From Reclinomonas americana ATCC 50394 (lineage: Eukaryota; Jakobida; Jakobea; Jakobida), in the NCBI GenBank assembly GCA_048213135.1, contig PS015246.1, forward strand, positions 1 to 45,979: 45,979 bases of DNA. The letters run 5' to 3'. This document shows positions 24,075-35,598 of this stretch, in pieces. Position 1 is the first letter of the stretch. Every line of letters begins with the position of its first letter. The notes under the pieces are model-generated. The model saw nothing but the letters and a program-made list of their open reading frames with translations, was not told the origin of the DNA and ran no database searches. The position numbers and the translations under genes are program-made.

Positions 24075-26108
24075 TTACATTAATACCACGTCGTTGGCGC
24101 CGGCGAGTAATGCCAGCGTCGGCTGCTCGGGGTGAGAAAAGTGAGCGGATGTCTAAACGGAGGGACGAGGAAAGTGCACGCAACTCGGTGAAAGTGCGCG
24201 TAGTACGGTGATTCACGGTACCTCAAGTACGAATCGGTTTTCTGTGCCAAGGAGCGTCAGGTGTTTTGTGCGCAAAGTGTGTGTGCATGGGTGGCAAACC
24301 ATGAGATAGGCCACACTGTTGTAGGCGGCCACAAACGGAGTCAGAAGGTCGCTCGGTCTCGTGCTCGATGGATTCTGAGTGCGAGCGATGAACAGAAGAA
24401 ACGGCGGAGGAGACAGAGGCGCTTCTCTCGCGCAACAATGGGAACCACCGCCATGGCAGCGGCGCGCTCTCGGGCTGAAATATTAAGCGAGTGCGCTCCC
24501 TCACTGTCGATAAACTCGGCCCGCACTTCTGCACAGCGGTCGGCCGTCTCCTTGATCGACAGTCGCCCACGATCCTGCAAAGAATAATGGAATGAGGATC
24601 GGCACAGCAGGCCGACAGACACATCGCAACGCACCACGTCCAGTCGCAGCGTGGTGATGATTTCGTAGAACAGCAGGTTCTCTGTGAAGCACGTGCAGCG
24701 GTGAATGGAAGCCGCGATGGATCACACGAGACTGCACACACCTTCCGAAGCCTCGTCGCGCAAAAAGCTCAAGAACGCCTGCTTCTCTTTCGGATCCCCG
24801 ACTGTGCGCTCAAACGAGCTGTCGAGCAACGCAGCCGACGCGAAACCGTCGCGCGGGCGCATGGCAAACAGAATCAGCAAGTGCGGCATGAGATCGGCGA
24901 CGAGCAGCAGGATCTGCGGGAACGCTGCGTCGGGCAGCATGCCGAGCGAGGGCGAGACGGGGTAGAGGATGCCGGAGAGAAGGCTCAACGCCAGCAGGCC
25001 CGACATGATTGAGTGCTGTTGACGAGTAAGAAGAAGAACAGAGGAGGAGGAAGAGGAGGAGGAGGAGGAGTAGGAGGAGAGGCAGAAGCACAGTCGCACG
25101 CAACTCGCATCAACAGACTGGTGGTCGAGTCCACTGCACCAGACTTGCGCACCTGATAGAGCTGTCTCACGAGCATTGCAGGAATGACGACTGCCACCCC
25201 CAGCAACACCACGTTGCCCTTGAGAAACACGACAGTGTGAGCCATTCGTCGCAAGCTGTGCGCGCAGCAGGAATGAAAAATCAACTGACCACCACAAACA
25301 AGGAGAATCCGCCGAGATTGTTGTTCAGGCGCACCACCGGCACCAGCGACACCCACATGAGTCCGGCCGCGGCCAGAGCTGCACCCACCAGCGTGATCGC
25401 CAACAGCAGGCGCTCCTTCTTCGCTGAGTAGTCCGCCAGTCGTCTCAACAAGCGAACGTAGACCCACACTGCGCAAGAATGAGGGAGACGCCACCACAGA
25501 CAGTCGTCGCGATCACTCAACTGGCATAGGTGACTGTCAGCACCTGTGTGATGTTGGCCACCAGCGTGGTCCATCTTCCCGATTGGATGGCGTGCTCGGA
25601 GCACAAGAACCCATTGGTTGTGGTCGACAGAATGAAGAACCACGCAGAGACGACTATGTAATGCATGAGCGAGTGTGTGAGTCAGTGTGAGAGAGGCACG
25701 CTCACTCACTCACTCACCGATGCAGTGTGAGGCGCCCGCGAACCAAAACACGACTGTCGACATGGTGAATGCAACCCACAGCATGCGCAGTGTGACTCGC
25801 AGAGATGATCGCCACCAGGAGCCGCCTTGTTGTTTCCTCTTGGTGTGCTTGTGTGCACTCATCGTCTCGCCCTTGTCGTTGTCAGTGTCGTCATGATTGC
25901 TGTTGTTGTCGTGAGGAAGGCGACGAACGACTGTGAAGACATCGACGATCCAACGTGCGAGATCGGCGGCGCCCACTAATAGGTAGAGAATGCCGTCCAC
26001 GAGGAACACGATTGTCGACACCTGGTCGCATTGCATCGCGCAGTCAAAAGGTGTGTCCTGGAAGCTGATTGCCGTGAGCGGACATGCATGATTAACAGGA
26101 AAGTACAT
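24075..26108 (-). CDS. Seven-TM receptor-like protein with C-terminal RGS domain, paralogue 1
   Basis: The N-terminal half has several hydrophobic helices, including STIVFLVDGILYLLVGAADL, TLRMLWVAFTMSTVVFWFAG, LLLAITLVGAALAAAGLMWV, NVVLLGVAVVIPAMLV and LLLVADLMPHLLILFAM. The C-terminal half is an RGS domain split over exons: LLDSSFERTV, KQAFLSFLRDEASEG, NLLFYEIITTL, RCAEVRAEFIDSEGAHSLNI, DLLTPFVAAYNSVAYLMKTD and YLRYRESPYYAHFHR. RGS domains speed GTP hydrolysis by G-alpha subunits, and 7TM-RGS fusions such as AtRGS1 couple this to a membrane sensor. The RGS ENLxFW position has Tyr. The last intron (donor GTTGCGT) is needed to reach the tail PTLALLAGANDVVLM, which matches the paralogue. The start is either ATG 26108 or ATG 26036; the latter aligns better with the paralogue. 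The coordinates given use the longer form. Confidence 0.83.
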
Positions 26109-26122
26109 TCATTACAAGGGAA

Positions 26123-29100
26123 CTAGAGCACAACGCCAGCAGTGCCGGCGAGTAATGCGATTGTGGGCTGCAAATATGGGGTGTCAGCGAGGACGAATGG
26201 AAAGAGCAGGCGAGAGGAACGCAACTCTGTGATAGTGTGCGAACTGGTCGGATTGGCGCCAGCGTGGGAAGCAATCGGTCTTCATCAGGTACGAGACGCT
26301 GGTGTAGGCTCGTTCAAAGGGACGCAGCATGTCGGATGTTGATACACCGGGTCGATCCGACTGCAAGGTCGTGAGCAACAATAGGCACAACAAAGACGAT
26401 GGGGTGATGATGACGCACCACATCCGTCATGGCCAGTTCGCGATCACGCGCAGCAATGTTGATCGACGACTCGCCGTCGGGTGAAATGTACGTGTCGCGG
26501 ATCTTACGGCAGCGAGCTGCCACGTCGGAGAGCGTCACTCGGCTCTTCGCCTGAGACGAAGGAGACGAGGAGGAGAATGGGGTTTCGTTGGGTGCTGTCA
26601 AACTGAGGGAGAGAGAAACCCGCAGAGACGCACAATATCTTCGCGCAGCTCATCCACTGCCATGCGGAACAGCAGGTTTTCTGCGCGGCAGAGGGAGGTA
26701 AGTTGTGAGCACAGTGCAAGAGGGGTACAGTCTCCACACCTTGTGCCATCTCGTCGGCGAGGAACCCGAGAAAGGCCTGCAAGCACCAACAGCGTGAGTG
26801 CACAATCCCCGATAGACAACACACAGCTACGAACCTGTCGCTCGTCCTTGACAGCCATCATCTCCTCAAATGAAGAGTCCAACAGCGCCGACTGCTTCAC
26901 CGAGTCACTCGGACGTAGCACGAAGAGCATGATAACGTGCGGAAGCCAGTCGCCGACCAAGAACATCGACGTGGAGGTGGGCATGGACTGCGAATGCTTG
27001 TGGATTGAGTGGCGGGTGAAAATGACGCACAAGTGGGTCGTGAAACGCAACTTTCTTCCACTGCACCGTCGCCAGAATGAGCATGAACGTGATGGATACG
27101 GTCAGCAGGGTGGTCGACAGGGCTTGCTGCAGCGCAACGGAAGTCAGTCAAGGGGAAAGGCGGAGAAGGAGAGCGGATGGAGAGAGGGAGAGAGGAAGAG
27201 AGAGAGAGGGAGACACTACCATGAAGCAGCAAGACAGCAACGGATGACACGCTACGCGACAGGAAGATGCAAACACCAACTCAATCCACACAGAATGGAT
27301 GCCTTCAATAAGACAACGGACGTCATCCCGACACATAGAGCTTTCACTCCTGTTTGACAGAAAGGATGAGATCTCACGTGACGAAGAAGCGATATCACAG
27401 AATTGATGTCATCCACACGCGGCAAAAAGACTAGAATGGGTGCCCTCCCTGAATGACATGAATTCATGTCTGACAGAGATGCCCACGCAGCAGGAAGAAG
27501 TGAACAGCAACTCAACGCCCACAAAATGGATGCCATCCATGTGCGGCAAGAAGAGTAGAACAGATGCCATTTCTCCGAATGACAGAAACGCCCGTTCCTA
27601 TCTAACAGACAGGAAGACAACCCACGCGGAATAACGGTGAACATCAGCCCAATGCCCACAGAAGGGATGCCATCCACACGCGGCAAGAAGAGAAGAACAG
27701 ATGCCATTCTCTGATTGACAAGAACACAGGTTCCTATCTGACAGACAGGAAGACAACCCACGCGGAATAACGATGAACACCAACTCAATGCCCACATAAT
27801 AGATGCCAACCACGCGCGGCAAGAAGCCAAGAGCGGATGCCATTTTCAGGCACCAGAAAAAACTCATTCTCCTACGACGCAGCAGCAAGACAAGAGACAC
27901 GCTTTGAACACCATCATTCCCTGCCAACGAACCCTCAACACAGCCTTGTCACCAACACGTAGGCGGCCTTGTCGATGCAACCGCAACATGCTGACCAGCG
28001 AGCTGATCGGCGCCAGCAACGACACCAGCAACAGCGCACCGTACCCCTGTCGCATCCACCATCAGTTTCCAAACAAGAACCCACCACCTCCTTTGCCTTT
28101 CCCCCATCGCAACTGCAATCAACAACGAGTACATGACCGGCTGGTGATCCAAGTCCGGGTACGCATCCTGAATGAGATAGGAGCCGCCGATAGCAGCCGC
28201 CACCAACGCCAGTGCCACCAGCACCGAGGCCGCACGAGCGACTCTCACCGACAGCGGCACGAGTACCACCGCCAGTCGCAGGTACACAAAGAGCTGGAGC
28301 GAGAAGTTGATGAGGAGAATGATCTGGCCCACCAGCAGCATGATCACCATCCAGTTCTGAATGCCCGCCCACCCGTTGCTGGCGTCGTTGCAGTCGAAGA
28401 TCGATGCAGTGCCTGCTCCGTAGGCCGTCATGACTGTGGCGCGAGAATGAGAAGGGAGGGAGAGGAGGAGGAGGAGGAGGAGGAGGAGAAGGGAGAGGAA
28501 GGGCAGGGAAAGGAAAGGAGAATATGAGAGGATGAAAGACAGAGTGATGAAGGCGAGGGAGAGAGAAAGGGAGGAGAGAGGAATGGTGGCAGGGATGAAG
28601 ACATGAAGAGAGACATAAGGAGACACTTGTGGTTAAGGATCTAACGGGCGTGAGACGCGAAGAATGAGGAAATAGGAAGGCGGAGAGGAATGAGAGGTGG
28701 GGAAGAGAGGACATAGTTGCTGAGGGAGAGGGTGAGAGGAAGGGAAGAGAGCGATGATAACAACAGACGGGGGCATAGCTGCAGTCATCAGTTGATACAG
28801 GTACAACGCAGGTGTGACGGAGAGGGAAGGGAGGTGAGAGGAGGATGCTGGAAAGAGGAGACTTGGCATCAGTGCATCAAAGGATCGACGCAAATCCTCA
28901 CTGCAGGGAGAACAGAGCAACAGGAGAGAGAGTACTCTGCAATCACTCCCTCCGCTTCCCCCTTTCACTCTGCTCTCTCTCTCTCTCTCATCTCCCTCTC
29001 ATCCCCCTCTCATCCTCCCCCCTCACCAACACAATGTATAGTCCCAAGGAACCAGAACGCAGACGTAGGCAGCGTCACAACCACCACACACAGTCGACGA

Positions 29101-29255
29101 AAGCGGCCTCCGCACGAGCGACTTTCCGTGCGAGTGGTCCCCCTTTGCCACGCCTTGTACACATCAAAGATCCAGCGCAAGAGCAGACAGGCCGCAGTCG
29201 TGCTGTAGACCACTGCACAGAGAATGAGAAGCCCTTCGTCTCCGCACACGCCCAT
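26123..29255 (-). CDS. Seven-TM receptor-like protein with C-terminal RGS domain, paralogue 2
   Basis: This gene has the same exon and domain order as the gene to its left. The first exon (about 29010-29255) encodes MGVCGDEGLLILCAVVYSTT and ends in GTIHCVGE, matching GASHCIGE of paralogue 1. Further helices are at about 28150-28430 (NWMVIMLLVGQIILLINFSL and following), 27960-28050 (GYGALLLVSLLAPISSLVSM), 27060-27130 (LSTTLLTVSITFMLILATVQ) and 26890-26960. RGS pieces are SALLDSSFEEMMAVKDERQ, AFLGFLADEMAQG, VENLLFRMAVDELRED, RCRKIRDTYISPDGESSINI, MLRPFERAYTSVSYLMKTD and FPRWRQSDQFAHYHR, with the tail PTIALLAGTAGVVL ending at TAG 26123-26125. Two introns are unusually long: a polypyrimidine one (sense strand) at about 28440-29010 and one holding a degenerate tandem repeat at about 27130-27958. 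The start codon is inferred. Confidence 0.8.
27260..27860. repeat. Degenerate minisatellite, about 136-bp unit, in receptor intron
   Basis: Units can be anchored by CAACTCAA-type sequence at 27508, 27645 and 27781 (spacing 137 and 136), each followed by GGATGCCATCC-like and GCGGCAAGAAG-like blocks and a CAGATGCCATT-like block. More diverged copies lie to the left, around 27277 and 27400. A 192-residue open frame on the minus strand through this region is a repeat artefact. Confidence 0.85.
28440..28720. repeat. Purine-rich low-complexity intron segment
   Basis: GAGGAG and GGGAGA-type sequence on the plus strand is polypyrimidine on the sense strand of the 7TM-RGS paralogue 2 intron. A weaker purine bias continues to about 28860, and CT runs appear at 28960-29030. 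Confidence 0.85.
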
Positions 29256-29395
29256 TCGAAAGATGATCTTCGGAGGACACACAGGAGGACATCTTGTCAA
29301 CTACGTAAAAGTTTGTTCTTTGCTTTATGGTGCAAGGATGATGTAGGTAGGGATTGGTGGGGGGGGGAAAGGAATAGGATTGGGAATAAAGAGCA

Positions 29396-32300
29396 TCAGA
29401 ACACTTCGGGACCGTCGAAATCGTCGTCCTCGCCGTAGTTCGGGCCCTTGAAGATGTCAAAGGAGTGGCTGCTCAGCTGTGGTCTTGCAACTGATGGGCT
29501 GCGTGAGCCGGCAGCGGCACCTGCGCCATCGGCGGCGGCAGCAGCAGGTTGTTTCCTGGCGGCGCGTTCCTGGGCGGCTGCGCGCTGTGTGGTGACCAGT
29601 GCCTGGATGCGGCTAAAGGAGGCCTCCGCGTCGTCCATCTGTGTGCCTTGCTTCGTCAACAGGCGCAACACCTCGGGCTGGAAACCCGTGAGGAACAGAT
29701 CGAGGCCTTGTCGGTCACTGGTCGGGTCGGCGGTCTTCTTGTTGCCGTAACCGTGCAGGTCAATGACGGTCTGCGTACCAGCGGATGAGCACAAGAGTCA
29801 CCAGCGAGCCCAACACGAGGACGCGTGCACATACGCACCAGCTTCATGTTGGGATTGACGTGAGCACGATAGAACTGGATCGCCGCTCGAACATCTTCGT
29901 CTGCCGTCAGCGCCGTGTCGGTGAGGAAGATCATGTAGTCAATCATTCGATCGGTGGTGACGGACTCCTGCAAATCGACAACAATCAGCACGGGGAGGGG
30001 AACCACTGACGATGTTCTGCGAATACAACGAACCCGAATGAACTGGAACGGGAAGCTGGTTCCGAGGCCGAGCGCACAGTTCACAGCCGAGGCCTTGCTG
30101 ATAATGTCTTCGGCATCCCGCATCACATCTTCACCTGCATTGTGTTCGAACACAGTCAGTTCGTGATGCAAGATGCGCGAGCGACGGAAAAACAACGCAA
30201 CGGTGCTCAGGGAAGACGACCTCCTCATCGCAGCGCTGACCCGCCACCTTTGGAGAGGAGAAGATGCGCACTTCGCGCGAGTCTTCCGGTGACGAATTGC
30301 GAATCATGGCAGCCAGCACGGCAGCCGCGCTCAGCAGCGTCTTGGTGTTGGTGTAGTTGACCGCCTTGTTGCGTTCGAATGTCGCGCATGGGGCTCGCAT
30401 AGAACCCGACACATCGACAAAGACGACCACGGAGCCCAGCAGCGGTTCCACCGCCGCACGGCCGACCACTTCGAGGGCCTGGCTCAGGCTGCTCTTGTAC
30501 TCCTGCACCACCTCCAGGGTGGGCACTACCTTTGGATAGGCCAATCGCTTGTCCCACGGGTCCGCCTTGGCCACGGCGGCGCCGACACGGTTCCTGCGCT
30601 CCGCAAGCATGTTTTCTCGCATCGCTCTCCGCTGTCGGCGCAGATAGTTCCACCGTTCGACCGCGTTGAGGCCACTCACTTGGCCGTGCTTCTCTTGCCA
30701 CTGCGACCAAAGGAAATGAGCACGTTCAACGAGTAACGCAGCGACCATCAGCAAAAGAGCACACAAACCAGTCTCAGTCGAGCTTCAGGGACGGAAATCG
30801 CTTGACTCGAGCTCGTGAGTGTATGGGTTGACAGTTTGGCCTTGGCAATGCGTTCTCCGTCGCGCAGCAACTCGCACACACGCTGGTGGTGCTCGGGGGA
30901 GATGCCGGCCTCGATAAACAAGCGCAAATGTCGCACAAGCATCACGTACGACCGATACCGGTGATTGTCGATGCTGCAACGAGGCCATGAATATAGGGGA
31001 GCGAAAAATGAACAAACAAACAAGGCCGCGTACGCAACGCATACTCAAACGTCTCGGCCACCGGGCCGCGCTGCGACATGAGTGACACGGGTGTCTCGTA
31101 CGGCGCCAAGCGCAACCGTGTGCCCACAAGTCTGGGGTCGAACTCGCCGGTGAAGCCGAGCTGTCACGGGATGAAGTGAGAGAGATGAAAGAGGCAAAGG
31201 GGAGGAGTGCGAGAGGAAACACGAGACGGAGGCAAGATAAGAGACAAGGGGACAGGAGAGCACAAAAGGACTCACTCGTGAACGATTGAGGCGAGATGTG
31301 CGGGAGGGAGAGAGGGAAACAAAAGCGGATGTACGAAAGCAGGCAATAGGGGAGAGACTAGCGCAGGTGACTTCGCGATGCACACACAGATGAGGAGAAA
31401 TGAGCGGAGATAAGAGAGGGGAAAGCGGACGTACTCAAGTAAGCATTAGGTGAGCAGTGAAGTGCAAAGGCGAAACGGAAATAGGTTGTATCTCTCGTGC
31501 AGAGGAGCGACGATAAAAGCAAAGGAGACTCTTTTACGCACGCAAAACGAATGAATACAGAGGAGGAAATAAGGGAACAGGAGGCTCTCTCATGAAAGTA
31601 AACAGAAGAGCGACGAGAAAAACATATTCGCGCACGAACCTGTTGGAACTCATGTGCATCAGCCGGGTACTTCTTGCCGAGAATGCGCATGACCAGTGGT
31701 GCTGGCTCTTTGATGTGGCACATGCGAATCAAGTACTTGAAGCTGACACGACTCAACGCTGTGGCACGAAAGAGACGGTGAGATCATGAGACCCCGGAAC
31801 AAGAAAGTAAGAGGAAACGACGCACCGGAGCTTTCGGCAAGAGAGGCGGCCACTACCGGTTTGGCTCCAGGCACAACCTTCCTCTTCTTCTTGTTGTTGT
31901 GTCGAGGCGGCTTCTTGTCGTCTCGTCGCAGCTGCCACTCGCTGAATGTCTTGAAACGTTGGGCGATTGCGGTCTTCAGCGCGTTCGGCAAGTTTTGCTT
32001 GTCGCGCGGTTTCGGCAGTGCGGCCGCCGGGTGCGCAAAGTGCGAGTCGGGAATGAGGCGCCACAAGTTCACGACCTCGATAACGTCGGAGGGCGACACG
32101 ATGGTCAGCTCAAAGTACTTCTTGTAGTGTGGCTTGCAGGGGTGGAGCGTCACGGCGACAGCCAGCAAAAAGTTGCCGGTGGAGCGGATGTTCAACTCGC
32201 GACGAGTGTACAGGGCCTGCAGAGAGGGGAAAGGGAAAGGGGAAGGAGTGAGGGGAAAGGGGAAGGGAAAGGGGGAAGGAACAGGGGGAGGGGAAGGGAA

Positions 32301-35300
32301 AGGAGTGAGGGGCAAGCGGATGGGAAAGGGGAAAGGAACAGGGGGAAGGAAGAGGGGGAAGAGCAGGGGGAAGGAATAGGGGGAGGAACAGGGGGAAGGG
32401 GAAAGGGGGAAGGAAGAGGGGGAAGAGCNNNNNNNNNNNNNNNNNNNNGGGGGAAGGGAAAGGGGGAAGGGAAAGGGGGAAGGAACGGGGGGAAGGAACA
32501 GGGAGAAGGAGAAGGGGGAAGGAACAGGGGGGAGGAATAGGGGGGAAGGAACAGGGGGAAAGAACAGGGGGAAGGGGAAGGGGGAAGGAAAAGGGGGAAG
32601 GAAAAGGGGGAAGGAACAGGGGGGAAAGAGGCAGGGCAAGGGGAATGAATAAGAGAGAGAAGCTGCTGCAATGGAAGACATGGAAGGGGGTGAAGCCAGA
32701 GTGAGTGAACTGAGGACGAAAAACTCTGCGGCTAGACGACTGACGGCGACAGGAACGACAGAGAGACAGGAAACGAGGGACAACAATGTGAGGGGAAAGA
32801 CAAACCAAATTGAGCGGCGAGTCGTCCTTCAGCAGCGAGAGGTCGCCCATGAGCTTGCAGATCTCCTTCATGTTGTCCTCGGCACTCTGGTCGTACTTGG
32901 GCTGCAAAATGAACCCGGCGCATACCTGCCCACGAGAGCATCAGTGAGAACAAGAACACCACGCATTGTTCCGCTCGTTGCCCGTCTGCCTCACCTTGTC
33001 GAGCAGCTTGCGGTACACGCGCTCAAACGGTGGGTCGTCGGGGCCATCACCAGCGCCACCTCCTCCTCCGCCACCACCGTGGTGAGCACGGTGTGGCGGG
33101 GGCACGCGAGGACCGCCTGCAGCTGCCGCCGCGGCCGCAGCGACTGGGTCGACACGCGGTGCTGCTTGCCCAACACGTTCGCGGAACCACTGGCCGGACT
33201 CGTACAACATGGCGGCTTGCTTGCGACGGTGCATGAGAAGCATTCGCGTCACCAATTCGACGGATGTCACCGCGGTTCTGACGGCCTGTGGGGAAAGGGG
33301 GGAGGGGGATGAGAAAGGAAAAGGGAAGGGGAAATGAAAAGGGGGAAGAGTGGGGAAAGAGACAAAATATCAAGAGGAGCGAGTAGGAAGAACAACACTC
33401 CAAGAGCGACGAGGTTCAGCAGCTATTGAGAGCGACGAATTGGACAAGAACCAACAGAGAGAAAAGGAGTGACAACGGGACAGGCAACATGGATGAGAGA
33501 GAGAAGAGGAGGAGAAGAGATGTTGCAAAGACTCACCTCCGGCTCCAACAATTTGCTCTCGCCCAGCTCCTCCACCGTGAGAGGCGAGACACCCTTTTGC
33601 AACACTGTCATGGAATGGAGAAGGTAGGTGAGCACACGACCTTTTCCGCCATCATTTGAAACCATCTCACGCAACAATACTGCTGCAATTCGCGATGGCT
33701 GCCGCCGGTGCGATCAACCTTCTGCAGGTACACGTGCGACACCATGTGGTACACGGTGCCGGCGCCGTGGTCGAAACTGCACATGATAATGTCCGAGGGG
33801 TACTCGAGCATGTCAGTCGAGCGGATCAGCACGCGCAGTCGTTCCCGATCAATGACCTCGACGCAGAAGGAACGCGTCTCCAGCCACCAACGCGGATCCT
33901 CGCGCTGATCGACCAAGCCGCGCAGCACAGGATCCGCGCTGCCTTCCACAGTCAACTGCACCGCCACCACCCTCTCGTCCGTGTCACGCGAGGCGCGACG
34001 AATGATACCGGGGAAGCCGACCTCGATGACAAACAGGAGCGCCCAGTCGGTCGTCAGCAACGTGCCTGCGACCACACAAGGTGAACAGACAAGACACCAC
34101 CAATGTGCAGCACACCCATGCACGCAACATCCACGGTGCACGAAAAACGCCAGTCGGCGAGCAGCGTCGGCCGGGAACTGGTTGATGCAGTTCACCAGGA
34201 TGATGGCCGTGGGTGGGATGTCAACCACAGTCAGGTCCTCAGTGCGGATGAGCTTGTACTTGATCTGCAGAGGACGGGGAGGATGGCAAAGGGAGAGTGA
34301 GGGAGGAGAAGGGAGAGTGAGGGAGAGAAGGGAGAGAGAAGGGAGGAGAAAGGAGAGAAGGGAGAGAGAGAAGGGAGGAGAAGGGAGAGTGAGAGAGAGA
34401 GAGAAGGGAGGGGGAGAAGGGAGGAGAAGGGAGGAGAAGGGAGGAGAAGGGAGGAGAAGGGAAAAGAAGGGAGGAGAAGGGAGAGAGAAGGAGAGAGAGA
34501 GAGAAGGGAGAGTGAGGGAGAGAAGGGATGAAGAAGAAGACGCAACAGCACAGGGAGCAAAGGGAGGTGGGCGAGAGAGAAAGAGAGAGTGGAGAGAGAA
34601 GGGAGTGAGGGAGGAGCTGGAGACAGAAGGAGGAGATTGGAGAAGAAGGAAGGAGGCGGAGAATGGCAAGTGAAGTGGGCAAGAGAAAGAGAGAAGGGAG
34701 AAGAAGGGATGAGGAAGAAGTCGTGGAAGCAAAGGAGGCGGAGAATGGCAAAGAGAGAGAGGGGGGCAGAAAGAAGGGAGACAAGGGAGAGAAGGGAGAG
34801 CAGGGAGAGAAGGAGGAGAAGGAGGAGAAGGGAGAGAGTGAGGATGAAGAAGAAGAAAGGCAGCAAAAGACGCAGCAGCATACGGAGGAGGAGGGAGAGG
34901 AGGAGAGGAGTAAAAGCAAGGAGGAGAGACGGCGGACAAGAGACCCCGGAGGAGAAGAAGTGCGACCCCAAGACAGACAAAGAGAAGAAAGAAGAAGAAG
35001 ATAAAGTACCTGACTGGCATCCAACACGTCCGACATGTGATCATAAGTGCCTGCGAGGAGAGTGCAGCACAAATGAGCAAGTTCCAAAACTCACACACAA
35101 ATCGACCATAACATGAATGCAAAATTGTGAGGATTTACCCTTGACGACATACACATCGTCCTTGTTCATCAACGTGAGAAAGTCCATGTTGGTGGGGTCC
35201 TCCTGAAAGAGAGAGAGAAAGAGAGAAAGTGAGCAGACATCAAAATACAAAGTGTCAGGTACAACAATCGGCGGTGCACAACACGCACACACAGGGAGAG

Positions 35301-35598
35301 AGAGCAAAGAGAGAAAAGGCAGAGAGTGTGCGCGTGTGTGTGCAAGAGAGCGCGTGTGCAATGTCGGGAATGTCGCGCGCGCTTTTGTTATTGTGCCACG
35401 TACCCGCACAAGACGCTCGCGCACAACGCGATAGGCCAGACCGTAGGCGGCTTGCATGCGGGCCTCGCCGACTCCGCACGCGCACAGAGGCGGAGGTGCG
35501 GAGCCTGAACCTTCTCCTCCTCCTCCTCCTGCTCCAGAGCCACTGGCACCACTGCCACTGCCGCCTGCCGGGTGCGGGTGCGAATGGGGAGCAGACAT
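29396..35598 (-). CDS. Amidotransferase-like domain fused to TROVE-vWA (Ro60-type) protein
   Basis: The protein starts MSAPHSHPHPAGG at 35598 with a Gly-rich leader. An N-terminal domain of class I glutamine-amidotransferase/ThuA-like appearance follows at about 33690-35210: DDVYVVKGTYDHMSDVLDAS, PPTAIILVNCINQFPADAAR, FFVHRGCTLLTTDWAL, FPGIIRR, DPRWWLETRSF and YHMVSHVYLQKVD. After a linker with Ala, Pro and Gly runs comes a TROVE domain: DDSPLNLALYTRRELNIRST, NFLLAVAVTLHP, LPNALKTAIAQRFKTFSEWQ, FKYLIRMCHIKEPAPLVMRI and YRSYVMLVRHLRLFIEAGIS. A vWA domain with the metal site DVSGSM (30398-30415) and FLTDTALTADEDV follows, ending in an acidic tail. Ro60 uses TROVE-vWA to bind misfolded and Y RNAs. 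Phase is kept across the junctions I checked, so I call one gene. Two long introns are polypyrimidine on the sense strand. Confidence 0.82.
32216..32650. repeat. GGGGAA-type polypurine tract with 20-N gap (32429-32448)
   Basis: An irregular run of G3-5 blocks separated by A and GAA on the plus strand lies within an intron of the TROVE-vWA gene, where it is CCCCTT on the sense strand. The G-rich strand has many G-quadruplex-capable groupings. An unresolved gap lies inside it. Confidence 0.95.
34262..34990. repeat. GGGAGAAG-type polypurine tract in TROVE-vWA intron
   Basis: About 730 bp of GGGAGGAGAAGGGAGAG-like sequence on the plus strand lies between exons encoding GTYDHMSDVLDAS and IKYKLIRTEDL. 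It gives rise to the longest open frame of the window on the minus strand (Ser/Leu/Pro-rich), which is not a gene but read-through from an adjacent real exon. Confidence 0.92.

Noticed and set aside
27252-27830. 192-residue minus-strand open frame with repeated MASVLLFLPRVD-like units
   Set aside because: It lies inside an intron of the 7TM-RGS gene and follows the minisatellite period. It is neither joined in phase nor bounded as a gene.
31659-32786. 375-residue minus-strand open frame rich in Pro, Phe and Ser
   Set aside because: It reads through the GGGGAA intron tract and a gap; the real parts are TROVE exons at its C-terminal end.
33608-35122. 504-residue minus-strand open frame, the longest in the window
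   Set aside because: Its N-terminal two-thirds are Ser/Leu/Pro runs from the GGGAGAAG intron tract. Only its C-terminal end is a real exon of the amidotransferase-TROVE-vWA gene.
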